A stretch of 13,169 nt of DNA from an uncultured Oscillospiraceae bacterium. Lineage in GTDB: Bacteria > Bacillota > Clostridia > Oscillospirales > Acutalibacteraceae. The stretch is from NCBI GenBank assembly GCA_900553525.1, contig USDZ01000032.1, positions 1 to 13,169 on the forward strand, in the 5' to 3' direction. Each line of letters starts with the position of its first letter. Position 1 is the first letter of the stretch. The translations under genes and the position numbers were made by a program. Shown here in pieces: positions 6,582 to 12,669 of this stretch. The notes beneath the pieces were generated by a model. It was not told the DNA's origin. It was given only the letters and a program-made list of their open reading frames with translations, and searched no databases.

Positions 6582-6851
6582 TCATGTGGCAAAGATCACT
6601 TTCAGGATCAACAGGGTCACCACTCCCGGCACCCCCAGGATTAGGCAGGATAAGCCGGACAGGAGATTCAGCCCCAGCGAAACTCCGGTAAACGCGCCGA
6701 CCACATTGACCGCCGCCAAAGCACAAAGTCCCTGCGCACCACTGCCGATCAATCCCCTCACTGGGCGCTTTGAACGGATTAAGGCAACCGCTACCACTGC
6801 AATCAGACATACCCCTACCGCTCCGACCAGGATGCGCAGCCAAAGACTCAT
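6582..6851 (-). CDS. bofA: BofA-family inhibitor of pro-sigma-K processing
   Basis: An 89-residue hydrophobic protein, the usual BofA length. It has two membrane-spanning stretches (about 5-26 and 32-55), and the conserved family signature fills the C-terminus: LNLLSGLSCLILGVPGVVTL and then a final LLILKVIF. In Bacillus, BofA sits in the outer forespore membrane and holds the protease SpoIVFB inactive until the forespore checkpoint signal arrives. Many Clostridia keep a BofA-like protein although the checkpoint may differ. The ATG at 6851 has GGAGG 7 nt upstream. It lies 15 nt after the DUF2508 gene and is read with it from the sigma-E-like promoter at 7141-7169. It marks the organism as a likely spore former. 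Confidence 0.88.
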   Translation of the reverse strand: MSLWLRILVGAVGVCLIAVVAVALIRSKRPVRGLIGSGAQGLCALAAVNVVGAFTGVSLGLNLLSGLSCLILGVPGVVTLLILKVIFAT

Positions 6852-6866
6852 GTCCGTTTCCTCCGT

Positions 6867-7118
6867 TTATCCGTTTTTTTCCTGTATAGAGGTACCCGCC
6901 GGCATTTCTTTTGCTTTTGCCTGCCGCAGCAAATACCGGTAGCGGGCTCTTAGGGATTCCATTTCATAGATACACGCTTCGATCAAATCGCTGTCATTTT
7001 CCATCTCAAAACGCGCCCGCACATTTTCTAGCTGCCGGCATACCTCCCGGATCGCCTCCCGGGTGGCATCGGTCTGTTCCTCCGGCTTCAGCAGGACGCG
7101 CTTGATTGCGAAATCCAT
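6867..7118 (-). CDS. DUF2508 (YaaL-like) protein
   Basis: An 83-residue, mostly helical, charged cytoplasmic protein of unknown function. The core DSDLIEACIYEMESLRARYRYLL is the DUF2508 signature. I use the inner ATG at 7118, preceded by GGCGGGGG; the longer frame upstream has no ribosome site and passes through the promoter. In Bacillus the order recR-yaaL-bofA is conserved. Here yaaL-bofA is kept but recR is not upstream. Expression would start at the sigma-E-like promoter only about 16 nt before the ATG. Confidence 0.82.
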   Translation of the reverse strand: MDFAIKRVLLKPEEQTDATREAIREVCRQLENVRARFEMENDSDLIEACIYEMESLRARYRYLLRQAKAKEMPAGTSIQEKNG

Positions 7119-7140
7119 GTGTCCCCCGCCTTTCATACAA

Positions 7141-7169
7141 AGTCTATGCGTAGTATTGGCAGAATATGC
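7141..7169 (-). promoter_or_regulatory. Sigma-E-like (mother-cell) promoter of the DUF2508-bofA operon
   Basis: On the minus strand GCATATT (7169-7163), a 14-nt spacer and CATAGACT (7148-7141) match the sporulation sigma-E consensus KMATATT-N(13-15)-CATACAHT at all seven -35 positions and at seven of eight -10 positions. No comparable sigma-A promoter is seen at this position. bofA is a known sigma-E target in Bacillus, so function and sequence agree. Confidence 0.65.
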
Positions 7170-7391
7170 CGCTTTAATCAGCGGGAAGAGCCGGTTTCCA
7201 TGGGTTCGGGACAGCATGGGGGGAACTCCGAAAAAGAGTTTTTTCCATTTCAGGCGGTTTGGGCTTGGCGCCGCCGTTTGATTCTTCTAGGGTTCAGATT
7301 CAAACGATATCCATCGCCCTCACCATCGTTCTGTTTTGCGGCAACATTTTGGCGATACTCCATTGTATAAAGCTTTGCATCCAAAATAAAA
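7170..7391. other. Intergenic stretch without a confident gene
   Basis: This is most of the 339-nt gap between the DUF2508 ATG and the acetyltransferase stop. I see no RNA gene. A 37-codon minus-strand frame (7250-7363, starting MEYRQNVAAK, basic C-terminus) lacks a ribosome binding site and is doubtful. A weak plus-strand hairpin with a T run (GAACTCCGAAAAAGAGTTTTTTCC, arms of five bases) lies near 7222-7246. No good sigma-A promoter was found. Confidence 0.4.
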
Positions 7392-7393
7392 AT

Positions 7394-7434
7394 GACTCCT
7401 CCCGAATAAACGAAACGTTCAAACGAGAGGAGTC
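7394..7434 (-). terminator. Intrinsic terminator of the acetyltransferase gene
   Basis: An 8-bp stem GACTCCTC/GAGGAGTC (7394-7401 with 7427-7434) encloses a 25-nt loop. On the minus strand it is followed by ATTTTTATTTTGG. It starts 23 nt after the acetyltransferase stop. The loop is long, but the T-rich tail and position fit. Confidence 0.6.
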
Positions 7435-7457
7435 TCTTATGTAAATCTAAAGCGGGA

Positions 7458-8093
7458 TTAGAGCACCAGATTATCCGCCAATATCTCCGGCTTGTTTCTC
7501 ATACTGTCGGTTTGGGTAATCTCACGGATAACTCTGCAGGGAACTCCCGCCGCAAAGCTGTTCGCCGGAATATCCCTAGTCACAACGCTGCCTGCCCCGA
7601 TCACACAATGGTCCCCGATGGTAACGCCGGGACATACTGTGACCGACGCACCAAACCAACAGTCGTTTCCAATGTGTACGGGTTTTGCATAACAAAGATG
7701 TCTCATCTCTCCTTGAGCCGTCAGCATTGCCCGGCGTTCGTCCGGCAGCATGGGGTGCAATGGTGTTACGATGGTCACATTCGGACCGAAATTACAGTCG
7801 TCGCCGATCGTCACCTCTGCGTCGTCCTGCACGGTTAGGTTGAAATTCGCAAAAAAATTTTTCCCGATTTTGGTATGCTTTCCGTAATGAAAAGCAATAG
7901 GGCCTTGAATAAACCCGCCTTCACCAAACGCGCCGATGATCTCGGAAAGAATAGCCGCGCGTTTTTCCGCCTCATCCTCATGGGTATTGTTATAGTCCAC
8001 ATTCAGATTGTGGGTTTTCAGCTTTATGGCTTTTAATTCGGGATCCGCGGGGTTAAATAAAATCCCCGCCCTTATTTTTTCTTCTTCGCGCAT
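7458..8093 (-). CDS. Sugar O-acetyltransferase, maltose/galactoside acetyltransferase (Maa/LacA/NodL) type
   Basis: A 211-residue left-handed beta-helix enzyme that should transfer acetyl from acetyl-CoA to a hydroxyl of a sugar. An N-terminal helical maltose-acetyltransferase region (about 4-55, with NLNVDYNNT) precedes hexapeptide repeats (about 70-190). The catalytic His is H113 in TPLHPMLPDER, and IGAGSVVTRDIPANSFAAGVPCRVI is the classic C-terminal turn region. It is slightly longer than the usual ~185-200 residues, because of the tail after ITQT. The ATG at 8093 follows GGAGG with good spacing. It is downstream of the sugar operon but separated from it by the terminator at 8248-8276. The true acceptor sugar is unknown. 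Confidence 0.9.
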   Translation of the reverse strand: MREEEKIRAGILFNPADPELKAIKLKTHNLNVDYNNTHEDEAEKRAAILSEIIGAFGEGGFIQGPIAFHYGKHTKIGKNFFANFNLTVQDDAEVTIGDDCNFGPNVTIVTPLHPMLPDERRAMLTAQGEMRHLCYAKPVHIGNDCWFGASVTVCPGVTIGDHCVIGAGSVVTRDIPANSFAAGVPCRVIREITQTDSMRNKPEILADNLVL

Positions 8094-8186
8094 TCTTGTT
8101 TCCTCCTATAGAGCTCCGGCGATAGGTCAAAAGAAACGAAAGGATTTGTCATCGGTCAGCAGCACGTTGAGTATCCCATCATACTA

Positions 8187-8204
8187 AAAAGACGCCCGTC
8201 TTTT
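8187..8204 (-). terminator. Short hairpin with T run in the acetyltransferase leader (possible attenuator)
   Basis: On the minus strand AAAAGAC-GGGC-GTCTTTT forms a 7-bp stem with a 4-nt loop, continuing into TTTTTAG. It lies about 95 nt upstream of the acetyltransferase ATG and after the stronger terminator of the upstream operon. It may be a second terminator for that operon or a leader structure. Confidence 0.4.
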
Positions 8205-8247
8205 GCCCTCTCCCATATTATCATGGAATGCCGCACAAATAGGCAAA

Positions 8248-8276
8248 AGGACAGACGAAAGCTCTTCGTCTGTCCT
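8248..8276 (-). terminator. Intrinsic terminator of the sugar operon
   Basis: A perfect 12-bp stem AGGACAGACGAA/TTCGTCTGTCCT with a 5-nt loop is followed on the minus strand by TTT. It lies about 88 nt after the ThuA-like stop and closes the three-gene carbohydrate operon. Confidence 0.8.
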
Positions 8277-8364
8277 CTGTCGGTCGGAATTCCCGGTCTT
8301 TTACAGGCCAAAGGATAGGCTTCCCTCGTCTTTGACACAATACGCGGATTTTAGTTCCTGGATT

Positions 8365-9117
8365 CTAAAATTGATCAATCGGCAACCCTTTAGCCACTCG
8401 CTCTTCGGTAGTACCATCGACGTAATAACAGTTGAGGGTAGTGCGCCAGTTGTCCGGCGCAGCCCAACGAACCGCGTTGCCGATGATTCTCAGAATATCG
8501 GGATGGCAGTAAACAGGATTGGTTTCATGGCCCGGCTGAAAATAGAAAATCTTACCCGCGCCGCGTCTCCAGCAGCATCCCGAACGGAACAGTTCCCCTC
8601 CCCGGAACCAACCGGCAAACACCAGTTCATCCGGCTGAGGAATATCAAAAAATTCCCCGTACATCTCTTCCATCGGAATCTCGATGTTCATGGGGATCCC
8701 TTTGGCGATGGGATGGCCTGGATTGACACACCAAAGCCGCTCATAATCGCCATCCCGGCAGCGCAGAGAGCACGTGGTGCCCATCAACAGACGGAAGGGT
8801 TTGGAATAGTGGCCGGAGTGCAGCACGACCAAACCCATGCCGAGCAGAACCCGGTCCGCCACCTTGCGGGCAAGATCATCCGGCACTAGATGGTGTCCCA
8901 CATGGCCCCACCATATCATCACATCGGTGGTGTTCAGCACCTCGTCGGGCAGACCGCAGTCAGGCTGATCCAATGTCGCCGTCCTTACCTCGAACTCGTC
9001 GGGACTTTTCTGCAGATACTCCGCGATAGCCGCATGAATTCCATGGGGGTAGTGGGCCATCTGTTCGGGTATTTCTTTTTCATGGATATTTTCATTCCAT
9101 ACCGTAACTCGAATCAT
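8365..9117 (-). CDS. ThuA-like protein (trehalose-utilisation domain)
   Basis: A 250-residue cytoplasmic protein with the ThuA fold, related to class I glutamine amidotransferases. Family landmarks are the start MIRVTVWNE, DVMIWWGHVGHH (65-76), LVVLHSGHYSKPF (96-108), HPIAKGI (135-141) and the final FYFQPGHETNPVY (191-203). I start at the ATG at 9117, two codons inside the longest frame: AAGGAG lies 9 nt before it but only 3 nt before the outer ATG, and relatives begin MIRVTVWNE. In rhizobia, ThuA works with the oxidoreductase ThuB in trehalose use through 3-keto sugars. Here too it follows a Gfo/Idh/MocA gene, 18 nt away. The exact reaction and substrate are unknown. Confidence 0.85.
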   Translation of the reverse strand: MIRVTVWNENIHEKEIPEQMAHYPHGIHAAIAEYLQKSPDEFEVRTATLDQPDCGLPDEVLNTTDVMIWWGHVGHHLVPDDLARKVADRVLLGMGLVVLHSGHYSKPFRLLMGTTCSLRCRDGDYERLWCVNPGHPIAKGIPMNIEIPMEEMYGEFFDIPQPDELVFAGWFRGGELFRSGCCWRRGAGKIFYFQPGHETNPVYCHPDILRIIGNAVRWAAPDNWRTTLNCYYVDGTTEERVAKGLPIDQF

Positions 9118-9135
9118 ATCCATCCGCTCCTTTTG

Positions 9136-10200
9136 TCAGAGTTCGCAGCGAATTGCCTGCCCCTGGCGATCGGATTCGAAGGCCGCTTCCATCACCTTCA
9201 TCACCCGCATGGCCTCTTCGGGCTTTACCCGAAGTTCCGCCTTGCCGTCGAGTACGTCGGCAAGGTTGCGGTAAAAGATATCGTAATCGGATTGATATTT
9301 GTCCGGATCGAGTTCGATCTGTTCGATGGTGTCTTTGGACCGGGGAGCCATGGTTTTGGTTGGGCCGGCCTTGGTATAGACGATATCCTCTTCCCAAGTG
9401 ACTTCACGCTCGACGGCCCGGATAATCCGGCCTTTACAGGACCAATCGTCAATCACCAGCGCGCCGCGGTCCCCGCAGACATACCAGCGGGGAATATTGG
9501 CGTAATGGCTGGTTCCCACCTCGATAGTGACCATCACGCCATTGTCAAACTGGAGAAAGGCCTTGAACCCATCGTCACATTCCTGATAATTGACGTGATA
9601 CATCTTACAGAACACCGATGTCACCTTGTGGGGCGCATACATCATCACCACCTGGTCAAGCAGATGAACGCCCCAGTCGAGCATCATGCCGCCGCCGGCC
9701 ACCGCATACTGCCGCCAGCCCTCGGGAATGCCGCGGGAGCCGATAACATTGGATACAATCTCAAACACGTTGCCGAGCAACCCGGCATGGACCGTTTCAA
9801 GCACGGCGGTATAGTCCGCATCGGCACGGCGGTTCTGGTGGACGGTAAATAAGCTGCCAGTCCGGCGGGCCGTGTCCATCATGGTCTGCAATTCTTCACT
9901 GCTCATCGCAACCGGCTTTTCACATACTACGGCCTTGCCCGCCTCAAGCGCCTGACAAACCTGGGGCATGTGAAAATTGTTTGGGGTTGCCACCACCACG
10001 ATATCCACCGTAGGATCGGCCAACAGCGCTTCAAAATTCGAATAGGCCGTTGTGATGCCGTCCTCCTTCGCCGCGTCCATCCGAGCGGGATTGATGTCGT
10101 ATACGCCGTCAATACAGACACGGGATGTTTTGCAAATTCCGGTTTTGTGCCAGCGCCCCATACCGCCGTAGCCGACAAGGGCCGCTTTATAAGTTTTCAT
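9136..10200 (-). CDS. Gfo/Idh/MocA-family NAD(P)-dependent oxidoreductase
   Basis: A 354-residue sugar/polyol dehydrogenase of the glucose-fructose oxidoreductase/inositol dehydrogenase family. The N-terminal Rossmann domain shows VGYGGMG (9-15), VVVATPN (68-74) and the family EKP (94-96). The substrate domain has GGGMMLDWGVHLLDQ (169-183) with D175 and H179 in catalytic positions. The ATG at 10200 is preceded by a purine-rich AAGGAAGGG at a somewhat long distance. It sits in the middle of a three-gene operon with a TIM-barrel isomerase upstream (28 nt) and a ThuA-like gene downstream (18 nt). Oxidation of a sugar hydroxyl, for example at C3, is a reasonable role; the sequence alone does not fix the substrate. 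Confidence 0.92.
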   Translation of the reverse strand: MKTYKAALVGYGGMGRWHKTGICKTSRVCIDGVYDINPARMDAAKEDGITTAYSNFEALLADPTVDIVVVATPNNFHMPQVCQALEAGKAVVCEKPVAMSSEELQTMMDTARRTGSLFTVHQNRRADADYTAVLETVHAGLLGNVFEIVSNVIGSRGIPEGWRQYAVAGGGMMLDWGVHLLDQVVMMYAPHKVTSVFCKMYHVNYQECDDGFKAFLQFDNGVMVTIEVGTSHYANIPRWYVCGDRGALVIDDWSCKGRIIRAVEREVTWEEDIVYTKAGPTKTMAPRSKDTIEQIELDPDKYQSDYDIFYRNLADVLDGKAELRVKPEEAMRVMKVMEAAFESDRQGQAIRCEL

Positions 10201-10228
10201 CGGTTTCCCAGTCCCTTCCTTTTGGAGG

Positions 10229-11194
10229 TCAGGCCCACCACATGGCGGCGGGTTCTTCGGTGATCATGACGATTTTGAGGAATGCAATGGCCTTTTCCAA
10301 TCCTTCTTTGACCGACATCAGCCCATCCTCATGTTCGATGCTGACCGAGCCTCTATAGCCAATGCTCTGTAAAGTGGACATCATATCCTTCCAAGTCTGA
10401 GCGTTGGAGCCGTAACCGACGGTGCGGAACACCCAGCTCCGGTCGAGGACGTTTCCATAATGCCCGGTGTCGAGCACGCCGTTTCTAGCCTTGTTGGCGG
10501 GATCCACCCGGGTGTCTTTGGCATGGAAGTGATAGACAGCGCCTTTGAGTTCCCGCAGAGCCATGACCGGATCCATTCCCTGCCAGATCAGATGGCTGGG
10601 ATCGAAATTGGCGCCGATTATATCGCCGACCGCTTCCCGCAGACGCAGCAGGGTAGCGGGATTGTACACACAGAACCCCGGATGCATCTCAAAGGCAATT
10701 TTGGCGACCCCGCAGGAGCGGGCAATTTCGGCGGCTTCCTTCCAGTAAGGGATAAGTACCTGGTTCCATTGCCAGTCAAGAATTTCGCTGTAATCCTCCG
10801 GCCAAGAACAAGTAACCCAGTTAGGCCGCTCAGACGTTTCGCAGTCGCCCGGGCAGCCGGAGAAGGTCACAACCGTATCGACGCCCAGCTGTTGGGCCAA
10901 GCGGCAGGTGTCGACATATACTTTATGATACGCCGCAGCCTTTTCTTTATTGGGATGAACCGGATTGCCGTGGCAGGAAAGGGCGCTGATTTCAAGGTCG
11001 AATTCTTTTAACAGAGCCTTGAATTCCGCAATTTTATCCGGATGGTCGAGATAGACCTCCGGGTTCATATGATTATGATTGGTATAGCCGCCGGTTCCGA
11101 GTTCCACGGTCTGGACACCAAGGGAATGGAGATAGGCGAAAGCCTCTCGGGCAGACATGCTTTGCAGCGGGACGGTGAGAACTCCCAACTTCAT
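10229..11194 (-). CDS. Sugar phosphate isomerase/epimerase (xylose isomerase-like TIM barrel)
   Basis: A 321-residue TIM-barrel protein of the AP-endonuclease-2/xylose isomerase-like family. Putative metal ligands can be followed along the barrel: E169 in FEMHP, D198 and H201 in NFDPSHL, H224 in HFHAKD and E287 in IEHED, with H75 in SCHGNP. Such enzymes isomerise or epimerise sugars and keto-sugars; some act on 3-keto-glycosides. I choose the ATG at 11194 because AAAGGAG stands 8 nt upstream; the longer frame starts at TTG without a ribosome site. It is the first gene of the operon with the Gfo/Idh/MocA and ThuA-like genes. The regulatory region at 11232-11285 lies upstream. The substrate is unknown. 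Confidence 0.9.
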   Translation of the reverse strand: MKLGVLTVPLQSMSAREAFAYLHSLGVQTVELGTGGYTNHNHMNPEVYLDHPDKIAEFKALLKEFDLEISALSCHGNPVHPNKEKAAAYHKVYVDTCRLAQQLGVDTVVTFSGCPGDCETSERPNWVTCSWPEDYSEILDWQWNQVLIPYWKEAAEIARSCGVAKIAFEMHPGFCVYNPATLLRLREAVGDIIGANFDPSHLIWQGMDPVMALRELKGAVYHFHAKDTRVDPANKARNGVLDTGHYGNVLDRSWVFRTVGYGSNAQTWKDMMSTLQSIGYRGSVSIEHEDGLMSVKEGLEKAIAFLKIVMITEEPAAMWWA

Positions 11195-11231
11195 ACCGAA
11201 CACTCCTTTATGCAATAAATTTATACATATT

Positions 11232-11285
11232 ATAGGGGGATTCCCTATGAAATCATTATAGCGCAGTCACAAGGTTTTTCAGCAA
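11232..11285 (-). promoter_or_regulatory. Probable promoter/operator region of the sugar operon
   Basis: On the minus strand a TATAAT (11260-11255) lies 19 nt from TTGCTG (11285-11280); the spacing is long. Just downstream is an inverted repeat ATAGGG-5nt-CCCTAT (11232-11248) overlapped by a second TATAAT-like sequence. A regulator could bind there. No clear catabolite-responsive element was seen. Confidence 0.35.
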
Positions 11286-11429
11286 CTATCGTCCGCTTTT
11301 TTTTAACTTTTTTATTTTTTGTCCAAAGGGAGCGGCGCTTCTCCGAATGAGCGGTGACAGCGTCACCGTTTTCGACCTATGCGATTCGCAGCGCCTATCC
11401 AGCGGCGCGTCCGGTTCTTCGACACGCTG

Positions 11430-11461
11430 AAAAGGGACGGACCTGTAGGCCCGTCCCTTTT
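11430..11461 (-). terminator. Intrinsic terminator of rplS
   Basis: An 11-bp stem AAAAGGGACGG/CCGTCCCTTTT pairs 11430-11440 with 11451-11461. The loop can add a further CC/GG pair around TGTA. It begins 5 nt after the rplS stop on the minus strand; its T run is the last part of the stem. Confidence 0.75.
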
Positions 11462-11466
11462 TTCCC

Positions 11467-11811
11467 TTACTTGAGCAGTTCCTTGACTTTGGCCGCTTTA
11501 CCCACACGGTCGCGCAGGTAATAGAGCTTGCTGCGGCGCACCTTACCATGACGCACCACCTTGACGGCTGCGACGTTCGGGGAATGCAGTGGGAACACAC
11601 GCTCCACTCCGACGCCATACGAAATACGGCGGACAGTGAAGGTCTCAGCCACACCGCTGCCCTTTTTGGCAATGACGGTGCCTTCATAAGCCTGAATTCT
11701 CTCTCGTTCGCCTTCGCGAATCTTAACATCCACCCGGACCGTGTCGCCGATCGAGAACTCGGGGGGCGCTTCCTTGAGGCTCCCCTCCGATATCTGTTTC
11801 AAAGCATCCAT
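11467..11811 (-). CDS. rplS: 50S ribosomal protein L19
   Basis: A 114-residue protein, the normal L19 length. The conserved blocks are PEFSIGDTVRVDVKIREG, RIQAYEGTVIAKKGSG, ETFTVRRISYGVGVERVFPL, HSPNVAAVKVV and the basic end RRSKLYYLRDRVGKAAKVKE. It sits at the 30S-50S interface. The ATG at 11811 follows GGGAGGAAC; the longer frame upstream runs through the leader. It is transcribed alone, with its own promoter, a leader of about 140 nt and a terminator. The frequent rimM-trmD-rplS arrangement is not seen here. Confidence 0.97.
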   Translation of the reverse strand: MDALKQISEGSLKEAPPEFSIGDTVRVDVKIREGERERIQAYEGTVIAKKGSGVAETFTVRRISYGVGVERVFPLHSPNVAAVKVVRHGKVRRSKLYYLRDRVGKAAKVKELLK

Positions 11812-11952
11812 GTTTTGTTCCTCCCTTAAATTCAGACATTCTTGCCTCATCGGAGCGGGACCCCGGGGCAGAGGACTGTCCGCCTAATGTCCTGCTTTGC
11901 GCCTGGCATTAACCCCATATCAAGCCGGAAACCCGATACGGATACCAAATAC
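11812..11952 (-). promoter_or_regulatory. rplS 5' leader, possibly an autoregulatory structure
   Basis: About 140 nt lie between the predicted start of transcription and the rplS ATG, long for a single ribosomal gene. GC-rich complementary segments occur (for example GGAC...GTCC around CCCCGGGG, 11855-11880). Leaders of the L19 type that bind L19 are known in Firmicutes. I could not match the consensus by eye, so the identity is open. Confidence 0.35.
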
Positions 11953-11958
11953 CGAAAT

Positions 11959-11987
11959 AGTTTAACATAAATCGGATTAAAATGCAA
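11959..11987 (-). promoter_or_regulatory. Sigma-A promoter of rplS
   Basis: On the minus strand TTGCAT (11987-11982), a 17-nt spacer and TAAACT (11964-11959) form a good promoter. It lies 17 nt after the DUF2344 stop, and its -35 overlaps a weak 5-bp hairpin (GCAAG/CTTGC, 11984-12001). Confidence 0.65.
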
Positions 11988-12003
11988 GGGTTTTTTCTTG
12001 CTT

Positions 12004-12669
12004 TCAGCGGAAGGGCCTGCCGTCGGACGCATAGACTTCCAGTCTTCGAATCAGACAAGGCATCTCTTTTTCGCCGCTCTCCCCCTTCAGCGCTTCTACC
12101 AGCAGACCAGGATTCACCGATTCACTGCCGCAGGGCAGAGTCAGTTCCAGCCGGCAGCCCGCCCTGTCTTCACAGAGCGTCCAAGCTGAAGCAACCAGGA
12201 CGGGCTTTAAGTCCACCGTCTTCAAGTTTTTTTTCTTGGTGCGTTTTTCTACCGGGATATTCTCTTTTTCCAACAAAGCCTGAACGGTTGCAGGTGGACA
12301 GCCGACGATCATCTCATAACGGGCGCCTGCCACCTCCCCCGGCTTGCGCTCCGCTTTGGCGGCCGAAAGCGCCCGCAGTCCTTCGGGCAGCACGGCATTC
12401 AACCGGGAGACGAGTTCCCCCATCGGCATCTCCCCCTCCAGCCGCAAGTCCATGGTCTCATGCATCCCTTCATACCCGAGCGAAAGGGGGGCCGCAAAGG
12501 TCACATAGGGATGCCGGTTGAAGCCCTGTGTATACCAGACAGGCAGCCGCGCCCGGCGCACAGCCCGGATCATAGCGCGGTTCAGGTCAAGATGAGAAAT
12601 ATACCGAGCTTTTCCCGTTTTAGAAAATACCAAGCGGATGGTGATAAAATCCTTAACGTCGTTCAACAC
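12004..12669 (-). CDS. TIGR03936/DUF2344 radical-SAM-associated protein
   Basis: A 221-residue cytoplasmic protein of the DUF2344 family, whose role is unknown. The N-terminal signature is clear: IRLVFSKTGKARYISHLDLN, then RARLPVWYTQGFNRHPYVTFAAPLSLG (shown in part). The remainder is alpha/beta, ending in SDGRPFR. The start is GTG at 12669 (TTG at 12666 also possible), with AGGAGG 5 nt upstream. It overlaps the stop of the upstream radical-SAM gene by 17 nt, which implies coupling. The two proteins occur together, or fused, across Clostridia. In many genomes a ribonuclease G and rplU-rpmA follow; here the next gene is rplS. Confidence 0.9.
   Translation of the reverse strand: MLNDVKDFITIRLVFSKTGKARYISHLDLNRAMIRAVRRARLPVWYTQGFNRHPYVTFAAPLSLGYEGMHETMDLRLEGEMPMGELVSRLNAVLPEGLRALSAAKAERKPGEVAGARYEMIVGCPPATVQALLEKENIPVEKRTKKKNLKTVDLKPVLVASAWTLCEDRAGCRLELTLPCGSESVNPGLLVEALKGESGEKEMPCLIRRLEVYASDGRPFR

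Noticed and set aside
6283..6843. 186-codon minus-strand frame overlapping bofA
   Set aside because: The BofA signature is in a different frame of the same strand, and the long frame has no recognisable content.
7290..7330. tRNA-like T-loop motif (GGGTTCAGATTC)
   Set aside because: The motif has an extra base against GGTTCRANYC, and no acceptor stem or anticodon arm can be folded around it.
8890..9852. 320-codon plus-strand open frame opposite the Gfo/Idh/MocA and ThuA-like genes
   Set aside because: His-rich, no ribosome site, no family pattern; shadow of two well-supported minus-strand genes.
11286..11729. 147-codon minus-strand frame overlapping rplS
   Set aside because: It is an alternate frame of the L19 gene; it runs through the rplS terminator and has no ribosome site.
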